The notes beneath the pieces are model-generated. The model searched no databases and was not told where the DNA came from. It saw only the letters and a list, made by a program, of their open reading frames with translations. Positions 33,537 through 46,063 of a stretch of DNA of 64,000 nt are shown piece by piece (the first letter of the stretch is position 1; each line of letters begins with the position of its first letter). The stretch covers positions 552,839 through 616,838 of the forward strand of contig QEOQ01000573.1 of NCBI GenBank assembly GCA_010279815.1. The letters are read 5' to 3'. A program made the translations under genes and the position numbers. Source of the DNA: Brachionus plicatilis (taxonomy: Eukaryota > Rotifera > Eurotatoria > Ploima > Brachionidae).

Positions 33537-36500
33537 ATGGATTTAAAGGCCTTGAAAAGTTATTTTAAACAGCACAAAAAACTTGCTTTACTTATCCTAG
33601 TGCCTTTGTTGGCATCGATTGTGCCTCTAAGTTTACAAAATAAACCTGCCAATTGTGCATTTGTTCTTATTGTGATGTCTCTTTACTGGACCACAGGTTT
33701 ACCAACCTCATATCAGACCTAAATCAATTATTAACATTTATAATTGGAATAGAATGTTTACCAATTGCTATTACTTCCCTAATTCCAATAGTTCTCTTTC
33801 CGATGTTTGGAATTATGTCCTCAAAAGATGTTACAAAAATTTACTTTCAAGTATTCTGATAAATAATTTTAAAGCAAAAAAATTTTTAACATTAAGACAA
33901 AAAAGGACATTATACTTTTGTTCTATGGAGGCCTTGTGATGGCGAATGCCATCGAAATCAGCGGTCTTCATGAAAGAGTATCCTTAAAAGTGTTATTGCT
34001 TTTTGGCTCAAATCCGACTTGGTTAATGCTTGGCTTTATGGCCATCACGGCTTTTATGAGCTTGTGGATAAGCAATGCTGCGTCCTGCTCAATGATGCTT
34101 CCTATTATTAATGCTGTTGTCATTCAGCTCATCATAAACGATGAGTTATATCACCAACAAACCGTCATTGGAGACCAAGACAACATTGCCATGAGTTAGT
34201 TTTTGCTCAAGCCAAAGTTTGGTAGATAAAATTTTTTTTTGTTTGCTAGATGTTTCATCAGTCCAGCTGAAAAATAGCTTTGACAATCAAGAAATAGCTG
34301 AAGAAGCTGAAAGTCATGAGAAAATTATTAAAAGGTCTGAAAAAGCGAGAAATCTGTCCACAGGTAAATTAGATAGATGACATGAAAAAAAAAATTTATT
34401 TAAATGTGAAAGGATTTATGCTTTCTTGTTCTTATTCGTCCACAATCGGAGGTCTAGGCTCTCTAGTTGGAACAGCTCCGAATATTCTTTTAAAAGGCTT
34501 TATTGATGAAAAATATTCGGACATTAGTCTTAGCTTTTTTAGCTTCTCAGTGGTTAGTTTGCCAGTGACAATAATATTGATACTTACTTCATGGATTTGG
34601 CTTAGTTTTAAATGGCTTCCGAGAGAGCATTTTTTTGCACGAAAGCGGCAAAGCCACACTCGGATTGATCACATAAGTCTAGTAATAAAAGAAAAATATG
34701 AAAATTTGGGTCCTGCTACGTAAGCTGATTTTTATTTTGTGTTTTTTTAAATATTTAAACGTCATTTATTTTTATTATAAGTTAAAAAAATATCAATTAG
34801 ATAAATGAGTTGTCAATTATTAATATTATATAGAACTAAAAAGTATTAAAGGATTTTTTTTTCTTAATCAGAAGAAGCTTAGCCCAGCACAGATAAATTA
34901 AATAGAAATTATTTATTTATTTTATTCAATAAACGCCAATTCTGGCGATGTTAAATAAAATTTAAAAAAATATAAAAGAATAAAAATTTTACAATGAAAA
35001 ATAAATAAAAAAATTGAAAAAATTCAGAAGTTGTCTTGGCTTCTAATAACTGTTTTTGGTTATTTAAATTTTACAAAAATTGTATTCACAATGATAAAAT
35101 TTATATTGCATAATTTTTAGCAAAAAAATTTTATCAATAAATTGAAATTATAGTGACACAATTGTCTATAAAATTATTAACACGGATAAATTTTAATTAA
35201 GTGTATCTAGAAAAAAATTAATGCCAAAAAAAAATATTCATTAATTAGTTTTTAATCTTCAAGGAATAGCTTTCGATTCAAAGGGTGTATAGTCATATTT
35301 GACATTTAGGTAATTTAAGATAAGTAAGTTCTTAAAGATAAAACTCACCAGAATTAGAAGTGAAAAATTTAATTCATTTTTTATTTTTAAAATTAAATGT
35401 GTAATTTACTACCTAATTGTTTGGCATTGTGAAATTTCATACAAAAATAAAAAAAATTTTATAGCTTTTGTTCTAAGTGTCAAAAACTTGTTGTGTAAAT
35501 GAAAAAAAGTGAAACAACTTTTGTTTCACCTACAGCAGAAGTCTGCAAAATAATTTTAAATAGGGTTCAATTTTTCAGAATTCCTCAGTAGGTGAAACAA
35601 AAGTTGTTTCATTCTAAGTACATACCCAAGCCATCATAGTATTTTGTTCTTAATGAATTGACTTAATAGCTATGAATTTCTTCATGTGTATAGCTCAACA
35701 TTTAACAATGTCTCAGACCAGTATATCCCAAGAATTCTCCTCAGGCTTCCAGTGTGGAAAGTATTCAGGCTTTTTTGTCAGACCAGAGGTAATCAGTCAA
35801 TTTTTATTTGTTTTTTTTTTTATCGTTTTTAAAAATTTTTAAAAAGTACAAAAAGAACATTCTTTTTGACTAGAAAAAATCAAAAAGGATAAAAAGTACG
35901 TCCTTAATAAACTAAAGCTAAAATAAAATTTTTAAAAAGGACTTTATAGTATTTGGGTTTTTTTGTCAAAAAGTACAAATAGTACATTCTTTTTTTTAAG
36001 AGACTTTATTGTTTTTAAGTTTTTAAAGGATAAAAAGTTTTTTAAAGGATTTTTTTTTTATTGTCAATAGATGAACATTTTCTGACTTTGCATTTCAACC
36101 AACCTATGGCTCACGACAAGAAAATTTATATGAAAGCAATATTAATTTTTTAAATAGTAACAGCAAGTAAACGTTCTTTATTTGTATTTGAAATTCACAA
36201 AACCTTTTTAGTTTGCGATTAATAAATTAAATTGACGTTTAATCAAAATAAATGTCGCTTTAATATTAACCCTTTTAAAAAATAAGATAAAAGATTTTAA
36301 TTATTAGATTTCAACAAAAATGTGTAGGAGTTATTTTTGTAATATTAGTCATTCTATGGCTCACTAGAGATATACAAGGTTTATACGGATGGGGTCTTTT
36401 ATTCCAACCAAAGTAAATTTTTTAAATAAAAAAAATACAGTTAAAAATTAATTAAAAAAATATTTTTTAAAGATATGTGTCAGATGCCACTCCTGCTGTC

Positions 36501-37306
36501 CTAGCGGTATTTTTTTTGTTTGCATGTCCGAAAAACAATATTTTCCAAGGCGAGGATTATGTTCACCTAATGAATTGGAAACAGTTGCAGACTATTTTTC
36601 CATGGAATGTTATTCTTCTAATCGGTAATTGCATAAAATAGAGATAAGTATTAAAATTTTGTTAAGGTGGAGGCTTAGCAATTGCAGAGGGCTTTCAAGT
36701 AACAATTTTTTAATTTTATTAATTAGAAAAATTTAAACCTCGAATAGAACTCAGGGCTGTCACATGTTATCGGTGAAAATATCAAAGTTTTAATGTCACC
36801 CAAAAAAGAGATAACTTTATTAATAATAATTTGTATTTGCGCTTTTGCCACCGAGTTTACCTCAAACACATCAATGTCTTCAATTTTTATTCCAATCGTT
36901 GATTCTATTGTAGGTGCAGATCACTTCTGATTAATTAAACAGCTTAAATTTTTTTTATAAGGCAGTTGAATTGAAAATAAGTCCAATTTACCTCCTCTTG
37001 CCATTAATTTTATCAGTGAGTTTAGCATTTATGCTTCCAGTTGCAACACCAAATAATGCAATTATATTTGCCAGTGGAACAGTACGAATTAGAGACATGG
37101 TATTTGAAAGAAAAAATATTATATAATTAGAAATTTGATCTTAATGAAAATATAATTTTAAGATAACAACCGGGATTGTAATGAATATTCTGGGATTATC
37201 TATTGTGTATTTGGCAGCTAATACTTGGCTCAAGTTGGTTTTTGATGTGAATTTTTTACCAGATTCGATAGAAACAAGTTCAATTGTGAATAGTTCATTT
37301 GTATAA
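33537..37306 (+). CDS. SLC13 family sodium-coupled carboxylate/sulfate transporter, copy 1
   Basis: Eleven exons: 33537-33696, 33753-33850, 33897-34194, 34250-34363, 34413-34719, 36308-36412, 36473-36624, 36667-36698, 36748-36909, 36962-37099 and 37163-37306, giving 569 residues in frame, the usual size. SLC13 proteins import di/tricarboxylates or sulfate with sodium across the plasma membrane. Signatures seen: LYWTTECLPIAITSLIPIVLF split by intron 1, SLWISNAASCSMMLPI (first SNT-type site, as SNA, about residue 145), SDATPAVLAVF, ATEFTSNTSMSS (second SNT site, intact) and PVATPNNAI near the end. The protein is multi-spanning with a charged cytoplasmic loop in exon 4. Intron 5 is 1.6 kb and holds repeats; the others are 42-60 bp. 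The exact substrate cannot be told. Confidence 0.92.
34860..34990 (-). mobile_element. LINE or SINE 3' tail with CGCCA hairpin
   Basis: AACGCCAATTCTGGCGATG (34931-34949) is the complement of CATCGCCAGAATTGGCGTT at about 48609, each next to an A/T microsatellite-like tail. CGCCAGAATTGGCG forms a hairpin. It lies in intron 5 of SLC13 copy 1. Confidence 0.5.
35423..35615. mobile_element. Foldback MITE, damaged copy
   Basis: It begins GGCATTGTGAAATTTCATAC and contains GTGAAACAACTTTTGTTTCACC...GCAGAAGTCTGCAAAAT, all shared with the element at 51927-52278. The right arm (GGTGAAACAAAAGTTGTTTC) breaks off before the terminus. Located in intron 5 of SLC13 copy 1. Confidence 0.7.
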
Positions 37307-37317
37307 TTTTTTTATAA

Positions 37318-37323
37318 AATAAA
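37318..37323 (+). terminator. Poly(A) signal for SLC13 copy 1
   Basis: AATAAA 12 bp after the stop codon. Confidence 0.4.
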
Positions 37324-37667
37324 ACTTTAAATTTGATTATATTTTTTAATTAATTGTAAAACTTGAATGACAATACCTTGTTAAGGAAAAAACAGTTTGA
37401 TGGTATTTTCACTTTGAGATATTTACAGATCCATATTAAAAAGATTTCAAGTGTTTTGAATACATATTTTTTTAAATATATACTAAAAAAACAAAATATA
37501 ATTTTTAAAAATAATTTTTATTAATTTTATATTATATTCATTTTTCCAATTATCACAAGGCATTTAACTAGTCTAGAATGGTTTCTTGCCGCCGATTTTT
37601 CTTTATTTCCAGTTGCTATGATAGGACCTTCTTTGTCTTTCACTAATGTTGTTCTTATCTATTAAGA

Positions 37668-37676
37668 GCCAAATAT
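37668..37676. repeat. 9-bp target-site duplication, left
   Basis: GCCAAATAT here and GCCAAATTT at 38013-38021 (one mismatch) frame the foldback. Confidence 0.7.
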
Positions 37677-38012
37677 GGCATTGTGAATTTTGGTACAAAA
37701 AACTAAAACAAAATATAAAAAATGCCAAAGCTTAGGTTCTAAAGGACCAAAACATGTTCTGTAAATTGGAGAAACTGATATATTCTCTGTACCACCACTT
37801 AAAGTTGAATTGGATTTTTTTAATATCACAAATTCACAATATTTTGAATCTTGCAGATTTATTGCAGAGTTTTGCAGAATCGGTATATTGGTGGTACAGA
37901 GGATGTATCAGTTGCTACAATTTACAGAACATGTTTTGGTCCTTTAAAGCATAAGCATCTTTGGCATTTTTTATATTTTGTTCTAGTTTTTTGTACAAAA
38001 ATTCACAATGCC
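37677..38012. mobile_element. Foldback MITE with 9-bp target duplication, second subfamily
   Basis: The ends are GGCATTGTGAATTTTGGTAC and its complement, with inverted AATGCCAAAG and GGACCAAAACATGTTCTGTA blocks further in. The terminal GGCATTGTGAA is shared with the foldbacks at 35423 and 51927, so this looks like a subfamily with a different inner arm. The 9-bp duplication fits MULE-driven movement. Confidence 0.78.
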
Positions 38013-38021
38013 GCCAAATTT

Positions 38022-38135
38022 AGTATTAGTGATCTGTGTGTAGCATTTGTGGATCTATTTGAGCAGACTTCTGAGTCTAGGGTCATAAATGAATTGAAGC
38101 GGAACACTTTCGATGACTTTAAAAGAAGGTTCTAA
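38022..38135 (+). pseudogene. Coding-like remnant interrupted by the foldback
   Basis: Just right of the foldback an open frame reads SISDLCVAFVDLFEQ through DDFKRRF to a stop. Immediately left of it (37565-37676) another coding-like stretch contains EWFLAADFSLFPVAM. Composition is less A/T-rich than the flanks on both sides, so the element seems to have landed in an old coding fragment. Family not recognised. Confidence 0.3.
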
Positions 38136-39351
38136 AAAATACGTGACTAAAGGTAATTTCAAGTAATTGATCAAATTTTCATGATCATGCTCAAAAATTA
38201 TCAAAAAAAAATTTTGAAACATTTTTAAATAAAAAAAATTAAATGCAGAGATTTATTTTGGTAATTATTTTGAGAAAGCCATCCCATTCAATCTTATATG
38301 AATGTTTCATTAATGAATTATCAATGAACATCGATGAACCATCGTCGGATTTAATGAAAAATCAATGAATTTAAATTATTTCCTAAAATTACATTTTTTA
38401 AATTAATTTCATCTATTTTTATTAAATTAAAATGGAAATACTACTTTTTCTTTATTTGAGACAGTAATTAATTAATAATGTTACATTAATAAATTATGAG
38501 TGAACATCGATGATACATTAATAAATTTTAAATAATTTAATTATGTATCTAAAATTTTTTTTTTGTGTTATAATGCATTATTTATTCACAAAAATATATT
38601 TAAAAATTGAAATAGATGCTAATTTAGTAAATAAAAGACAGATTTTTAGTTATTTGAAAATATTTTTTATTTAATTAAAATATTAAGTTAAAAAAAAATA
38701 AATTAAGTTAACTGTTTTTCAAATTATTTTTTAAAATAATTACAGTTAAGTTCCAATTATTAAAAAGATGCAAAATAAAAATTGTTTCTATGGACAAAAA
38801 TTCAAATATTTGTTTACTGAGAAAAAAATATGCCAAAAAATAAACAATCAATTGATAATATTAAGATCAAACACTAATAACTCATCTAAATCAAGCCAAT
38901 TTAGCGAATGAGCCTTTGAATAATGAAAACATATATCAATCGAAGAAACATCTTATGTACAATTATTTTTTTTTTAAAAATTAATTAAAAGGGAAACTGG
39001 AACTTTTCAGTTCCTCTTTACTTTTACTAAACGATTAATTTATTTAGATTGAAAAAAAATAAAAAATTAAAATAACGAATATGAACTTTTTTGTTTTTTT
39101 TTATTTTCTAGGGCAGTTCCAAATGGCGGCGCTTTCCTTAAACTTTCATGCTTTTAATTTTAATTATTTAGTTCTAGATTAATAAAAAAATTGTTTTTTA
39201 CAAGCCAGAGACGTAATAGATGACCCCCCAAATATGTGATCAAAAAATTGGAAAAAAATTTGATAAATTCCAAATTATTTCTGATCAAAGTTTATGTTAT
39301 TTTTAACCATTACTTAATTTAACATGAGATCGATGATGACTTCACAATCAC

Positions 39352-39527
39352 TCAAATTTTGTAATTAACTTTTAGTACACCCATTTTTACGCAAGGATTT
39401 TCGGTAAAAAAGCCTGGATATCTCAAAACAAAAATTTTTTGAAATTGACGAACCAAGTCATGTAAGACCTCATCTTGAGTTTGAAATAAGTTCATGGTAT
39501 CCATATTTAGAGATGAATGTTGCTGAA
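39352..39527 (-). CDS. Exon-like hypothetical ORF
   Basis: On the minus strand a TTTATTTCAG acceptor-like sequence precedes QHSSLNMDTMNLFQ..., running to a stop after KVNYKI (about 58 residues). Composition is less A/T-rich than the surroundings and the acceptor is good, so it could be the last exon of an otherwise unseen gene or a relic. No family recognised. Confidence 0.22.
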
Positions 39528-39909
39528 ATAAAAAAATTTCGGAGAACAACAACCAAAATAAGTACCTAAAAATTTTTTATTTGTTATCTGTATCGATCTA
39601 AATCTCCTTAAAATTAAAAAAAAATCAAAAAACTAAAAAAACAAAAAAAATATAACAAAGTAAAAGTAAACATAATTAAAAAAATAAATTAAAAGAGACT
39701 AGAAAAATTAAATAAATTGAAATAAGTAATAGAATTAAAAAATTAAATAAAACAAATCTTAAAGCTCCTTACGGAAATTTTTTTTCCGAAAGTTCTTTGA
39801 TAATAATTTAACAAAGTTAAACCAACTGTTTTTTTTGGTCTAATACTCTTATTATTTTACTCTTATTTGACCAAAAAATTAAACTGTATTTCTTCTGCCA
39901 GTATTTTTC

Positions 39910-39955
39910 TATGTGTTATGCGCAAGGAGCTACCATTATTATTATTATTAATACA
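39910..39955 (+). mobile_element. LINE-type 3' tail with (ATT)n
   Basis: TGTGTTATGCGCAAGGAGC followed by five ATT units. This resembles the UTR-plus-microsatellite ends of the other LINEs here, but the coding part is absent. Confidence 0.4.
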
Positions 39956-42286
39956 AATTTGAAAAATAAAAATTGAGCCTACTCAATAAATCTGATAAAT
40001 GTTAAAATAAAATGTGAAAGCTTAGTACATTTGTTAAAAAATACAAAAAACTGAGAAATGGCTAAAATAAATTAGATTTTTTTATTTAAAATTCTTTTGA
40101 ACTTGTTCATCGAAATTCAAGAAAAAATTTTCAATTAGAATTTGTATAATTTATTTCAGTTTTTTTTTTTGTTATTTAACTTTTGTACTAAGTTTTCACA
40201 TTGTAATAAGTCTGCACAATAAAATGACATGTAAATTTCAAAGAAATTCAGAGTTTTCCTAGAGGCTGAATTAAATTAAAAAACAGTCTAACAAATTTTT
40301 TTTGGAATAAAATAATTTTCTTATAATAATTTTTAAATGCATCATTGAAACATAATAGTTAAATTTAAATTAAATTTAACCCATTAAGAAATTTAATGCA
40401 AAATTATATCATGAAATGTGAAACCAGTCACAAAATTTGGTTTAAATTGCACCATAGAAAATTTTTTTATTTTACTTTGAGCTGAAACATACTAAAAATG
40501 ATGCCAGCATACCGAAAAAATATAAAAAAATACCGTAACTTAATTTATCTAATTGGTACTCCTGTAATATTGTCTATTTTACCAATTTTATTTCCAACAA
40601 AAGTTGTGATTTCTTTTTTTTATCCAAAATTTATTTAACTTAATTTTTAGGCAGTATTTTGTGCTTTTACAATTCTTTTAATGACCATCTATTGGTTAAC
40701 AAGTGATTAAAAAAATGTTTTTTTATTTATTCAAAAATATTCTTATTAATTATAAAGATTGCATTTCTGTTGCCATAACTGCGCTAATTCCAACTATTTT
40801 GTTTCCACTTTTTGGAATTTTGCCCTCACAATCGGTTGTCCAAGCGTATTTTGAAGTAAATATAAAAAAATTTACTTAAATTTAATTAAATCATCATTTT
40901 TTTTGGAATATTTACCTAATTTTTTACGACACATATTCTCAAGGATGTAGTAATGATGTTTATTGGGTCTCTAATTCTGTCCAGTGCAATTGAATTAACC
41001 AAAATTCATGAACGTATATCACTTTTTTTTCTTAATAAACTTGGTCCAAATTTTAAGAGGTAAAATTTAAAAAGACCCAATATAAAATGATTTTTGCTCG
41101 TTTTAGACAACTTCTGGGTTTAATGATATTGTCATCATTTACATCACTTTGGATGACAAATGCTGCTGCAGTTTCTTTAATCTTGCCAATAGTATTAAAA
41201 ACCAAGTTAGAATTACAATTCAAAAATACAATTAAATTTTATTAGATAAAATCAATAATGGATGAATACTTTTTATGTTTTGAGGATTCATATTCAAAAG
41301 AAATTCATATTAACAAGACATTTGGTAATTGTTCTTTAGTTTGGGTTTAAAATACTTATGTTATTCCTAGCAGAAGAAGAGAATGCCGATCAAATAAATA
41401 TTGAGCCTATTTGTGAATTTGAAAATCAGTCCCGAAAAAATCAATCTGACAAGAAATATAAGTTTGCAACAGGTAATTATTTAATAATTTTAGAATTATT
41501 AATTAAATCAAAATTGATTAGCATTTTTTCTTGCTTGTACTTATTCCTCATCGATTGGAAGTTTGGCAAGTTTAGTCAAAACCCCTTCAAATATCCTATT
41601 GAAAGGATACATCAACAAACACTAATTTGGAATTTAACTTTGTTAATTTTAGTTTATTCTCTATGCCACTTATGATTGTTTTAGTATTTATTGTTTGGAT
41701 ATTCTTTTCCTATTATTGGATTCCAAAAAAGTAATTTCAAATAACCTCTAAAATGAGTTAAAAGAATTTTTTTAGACTAAATAAACAAACCATAAACAAC
41801 AATTACTTATTAACTGTAATCCAAGAAAAATACAGAAATTTGGAACCTATTTCGTAATTTTTAAAAATTAATAATATAAATTTTAAAATCGAATTTTGCT
41901 AGATGGAAACAAAAATGTGTTTTGGTGATTATTTTATTCTTGACTTTATCCTGGATCTTAACAGACACTTTATTTAAAGAATATAACAAGTAAAATTTAC
42001 TTATTTTTGTTTGTGGATCTACCTGATAATCAGATATTCGATTTCTGGTAACTTAACTAAAAAAAACAATTTGAGAGTTTTTTTTTAGATTATAATTTCA
42101 GTAATCTATAATTGAGTCAAAAAGAATAATTTAAGTTTATAATCATGATCAAAGACAATTAGAATTAAAAAGGTTTTAGTTCATGTTCAAAGAAATAAAA
42201 ATTCAAAAAAGTACCGAACGAATTGTAATTCTATAATATTCGTATTGGGTATCCATGAGTAAAACGGCATATTGAAGTTTCAAATC

Positions 42287-42295
42287 AAATTTTAA
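42287..42295. repeat. 9-bp target-site duplication, left
   Basis: AAATTTTAA, repeated exactly at 42942-42950 outside the element. Confidence 0.7.
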
Positions 42296-42941
42296 GGAAG
42301 AAGATTAAAAAAACATATAAAATGTTAATCTTAAAAAACAAAACATAAAGAAAAAATTGAGATTTTAACTTTGTAAAAGAGTGAAGTAAAACATAAATTC
42401 GAACATAATTAACTTAAAATGTGACTAAAACATATACACTTTTTGCTAAATGTGAATAAAACATAAATGACTAAATAAATTATTCAAAAAGTTAATAAAA
42501 CATATCGAAATAAAAAAAAAACTAACTTGAAATTATTTTGAAGAAAAGTGATTAAAACATAAACCTTTAATTTAGATATTTAATTTTTTTTTCAACCATG
42601 AAAAGAAAAATCGAATGGATTTTTATGGCTAAATTCAACTCCGATATCGAACTCAATAAAACAAAAAAATAAAATATTTAAGTGTAATGGCAAGCATACA
42701 GTTTATATTAACCCAGAAGTCGGGCCATGGTACGAAATGGAATAATATATGTTTTTTTCACCTTTTTTATTGATCAAATTGACTTAAATTTTTTTATACT
42801 TTGTATAAATTTATATGTTTTGGATCACTTTTTGATAAACTTAATTTATGTTTTATTCACAGAATTTAAAAATAAGTTTATGTTTTGATTCACTTTTTAT
42901 ATGTTTTAGTAACATTTTATATGTTTTTTTAATCTTCATCC
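42296..42941. mobile_element. Non-autonomous MULE with TAAAACATA subterminal repeats
   Basis: Terminal inverted repeats begin GGA(A/T)GAAGATTAAAAAAA and continue CATATAAAATGTTA, near-perfect over about 32 bp. Both flanks are dense in TAAAACATA words (left) and their complement TATGTTTTA (right), pointing inwards. AAATTTTAA is duplicated exactly outside both ends, a 9-bp Mutator-type duplication. A short coding-like remnant (RKIEWIFMAKFNSD) sits in the middle at about 42603. Located in intron 10 of SLC13 copy 2. Confidence 0.85.
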
Positions 42942-44303
42942 AAATTTTAAGATCAAAAGGATCATTTAAAATTTTAAAGCTTAATTAATCTAATGATTTT
43001 AATAATTTTTAAGAAATAAATACTAAACATTACTAGACATGTTATGTCTAATAATGGTTCATAACCAAATTAACATCAAAATTATTGATCTCTAATTTAT
43101 TTAACAAAAACAATCAATAATTTAAAAAATTCAAGTTAAGTTAATTCACAAATTCAAATTTATAACTTTTATATCCATTCATTCAATCTGAAATAATTTT
43201 ATTTTTCTACTTCAATAAATTTTAAATTTTAAAATAGTTAATTTTTTTGTCTTTAAAAGTAAGTTTACATTCAAATCAATTAAAATATTTAAACCTTTTA
43301 AAGTTGAATAAAAAGGGACATATTAAAATTTTAAATATGAAAATAAACTTGACATGACATGTCAAGTGATTGCTTATGAAAAAAATTATTTTTTCTCTAT
43401 TTTAAAAAAAAATAATACAATTTATATTTTGATCTTTTGATCTTGATCTCAAACTTCAATTTGCCAGTAAAACATGGTAAGCTTAATATGAAATCACGTC
43501 CCTCTATTGCAATTTTAAATTGAAATTAATTAAGCCTTTTTTAAATAATATTTTTTGATCATGATTCATGATCAAATTTATGGATTTATGACTGATATAC
43601 TAGTATTTTTTGATTAAAATATTGTATGCTAAAAAAATTTTAGAAATCTAAAATATCGATAATCGCTAATAATTTAAATTTTCATACGAAAAAAATTCAA
43701 GATCTTATGTTGAAAAATAAAAAGACCTTTCTCCTAACTTACATAAGATCTTATCAAGATTTTCTTTCTAGGTGGGCCGAGAATTAAAAAATACTTCCCT
43801 AATGTCAGTGTGATTAGAAAAAAAAATAATTGAATTTAAAAAAAAAAATTATTTTAGATCTTTAATTTCTTTTTTTCAAATCATAAATGTTAAAATCTCA
43901 TGGGAAAAAGAATTTAAGATCTTTGAAAAATTTCAGCTTAATAATCTTGAATGTTTTTGAACAAAATCTTGTGAAATAAATATAATCTAAGAACTTGTCA
44001 GTATCATGTCAATCCTTTGTATTAAAATATACTTTACTTTATTTTAAGGTTTTTATTCAGATTCTCTAATTTTTTCTAATTAATTAATACAGAAAAAATA
44101 AAAATATTCATAACTAATCTTGAAAAATCATACAAGATCTTAAATAAAAATCTACTAACTTTGATGATGATTATTTTTTCACGTAAGACCAACAAAATAT
44201 TCAAGTTCGTTTGTTTAACTAAACAATATAAACTTTTAAAGTGCACTTAAAGAAATTTGATTATCAGAAATTGAATCAGTGCTAATAAGATTTCAGCCTT
44301 TTG

Positions 44304-44761
44304 GTTGAAACCAAAGTTGTTTAAAAGTCACAAGTCTCAAGTCAAATCCAAGGCCCTACTTTTATTTCAATCTTCCAAAATAATTATGTTCAGTTAAAAC
44401 TTTGTAAAATAGTTGGTTACCTTTTTTAAAACTTTGTTAAAAATTTTTAACTTGGATATTTTTTTTGTTGGGTTAAACAATTATTGATTACTAATTAATT
44501 TATTAAGTTATTAAATTAGCTCTACATTGCTATTTTTTTGTTAAATTAAAGTCCGGACTTAGACTTTATTTAAGTGACTTTGACTTTAACTGGAACTGAA
44601 AAAAAAATCATGGAGCCGGACTTCAAAAAAAAAAAATTTTTTTTTTGAATTGGACTATACAAAAAGAGGAAAACACTTTTTATAAAAAAAAATTTGAATT
44701 ACACTTTAATATTAATGACTTTGAGTTTAATTTGGGAATTTTAAACAACTTTGATTGCAAC
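44304..44761. mobile_element. TIR element with AGTCAAAGTC words
   Basis: The left end GTTGAAACCAAAGTTGTTTA and the right end, read inwards, GTTGCAATCAAAGTTGTTTA are inverted. Inside are AGTCACAAGTCTCAAGTC and GACTTTGACTTTAACT-type repeats. Relatives of its ends occur at about 24.8-24.9 and 25.65-25.71 kb and possibly near 62.45 kb. No ORF. Located in intron 10 of SLC13 copy 2. Confidence 0.65.
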
Positions 44762-45534
44762 AATAAAAACTTTTAAAAATACTTTTTAATTTCAATTAAG
44801 ATACATAACAGACACTACACCGGCAATTCTATCAGTTTTTCTATTATTTTTGGTACCTGGTGAAAACATTTTCCAAGGAAAACCTTATACACCACTTGTT
44901 GAGTGGGATGAAATTCAAAAAATAATGCAATGGCAAACAATCTTACTAATTGGACCAGTTATAGCAATGGCAGAAGCAATGGAAGTAAACCTCGATGAGA
45001 AAAGGATTTTTACTAAAAAAATTTTCACAGGTTTCAGGGCTGGGACAGATTTTGATTGATGCTTTCAGCAGATCAATTGAAAAATTTATTTTTGAAAAAA
45101 AAGAAATAGCATTGTTATATGTACTGGTTCTAAGCTCATTTGCCACAGAGTTTACGGCCAATTCAATAATCACAAGCATTTTTCTACCGATAGCTGACTC
45201 AATTGTAAATTTTAGATTTATTAAAATAAAATTTGTTTTTATTTTATCTATCAAGGCAAATGAGTTAAAAATAAATTGTCTGTATTTACTATTACCAATG
45301 AGTTTATCTTCATGTCTTGGTTTTATGCTACCATTGGCTTGTTTAAATAATTTTATGGCTTTGGGTATCGGTGAATTGAAGATGAAAGACATGATACAGT
45401 GTGGTCTCTATGTGAATTTAATTTGCACATTTGTGATGTTTTTTTATACTAATTCATGTTTTGGAATATTTTATCCTTCTAGTTTTGATCAAAATTATAA
45501 TATGTCAGCTAGTCTTAAAAATCTATTAATTTAG

Positions 45535-46063
45535 CAAGAAAAATTTAAGCAGATTCTTTACAGAAAAATTAATTAAAAAAAAAACAGTTTATTAAAAAAA
45601 TAAAATTATTAAGGTATTTGATTCTTTTAAATTTTTTTTTTACTTTTAAAAATTTAAAAATTTTATCATACGGAATAATTATAAAAAAATATTCACTAAA
45701 ATAAATAAAAACCTTAATACCAAAAAATGTTTCTTTAATTAAAATAACAATTAAAAATAAATAATTTTCGATGATTATTATTCATTTTTCTCTGCTTTTC
45801 TTTTCTTTTTTGTTATTTTTTAATTTCAAATAATTCAACGACCTCAATTCGAATTAGAAGTAAAGAATGGCAATGCAACAATGATGGAGACTTCTTTTTG
45901 GGTCTAGATTCATATTTTTTTAATCTTCTGTCCTTTATTAGTTATTAATATGATTCTGTAAATTCCCTAAAGAAAAATTGCTAATTAAAATTGCTAGATT
46001 GATCCTTCAGTTGATTTTGCTGAGAATGACTTTTTTTCATTTGCTAAATTAATTATGAGATAA
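45535..46063. other. AT-rich intergenic
   Basis: Downstream of SLC13 copy 2; nothing recognised. Confidence 0.4.

Larger units (their letters stand above)
38136..40497. other. Spacer between the two SLC13 genes
   Basis: Mostly A/T sequence. It includes an isolated exon-like ORF (39352-39543, minus) and a LINE-type tail with (ATT)n at about 39910-39955. Nothing else could be supported. Confidence 0.45.
40498..45534 (+). pseudogene. SLC13 family transporter, copy 2, degenerate and frameshifted
   Basis: Homologous exon by exon to copy 1: 40498-40602, 40651-40702, 40758-40855 (98 bp, same as exon 2 of copy 1), 40944-41059, 41107-41191, 41246-41324, 41371-41472, 41522-41730, 41776-41853, 41903-41989, 44801-44984, 45031-45204 and 45256-45534. 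Exon 8 starts in the right frame (FFLACTYSSSIGSLASLV) but shifts by one base near 41605, after KGYIN; removing one base restores NFSLFSMPLMIVLVF. The SNT-type sites are changed to TNA (SLWMTNAAAVSLILP) and ANS (TEFTANSIITS), and the final PVATPNNAI is now PLACLNNFM. Copy 1 lacks the 2.8 kb intron 10, which holds two MITEs. A decaying duplicate is most likely; a functional but changed protein with an assembly error in exon 8 is possible. Confidence 0.8.

Noticed and set aside
41107..41205. Donor at 41206 for exon 5 of SLC13 copy 2
   Set aside because: It would place a stop at the start of the next exon; the GT at 41192 keeps the frame and gives a 54-bp intron like its neighbours.
44946..45392. 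148-codon minus-strand frame
   Set aside because: Antisense to exons 11-13 of SLC13 copy 2, which match copy 1.
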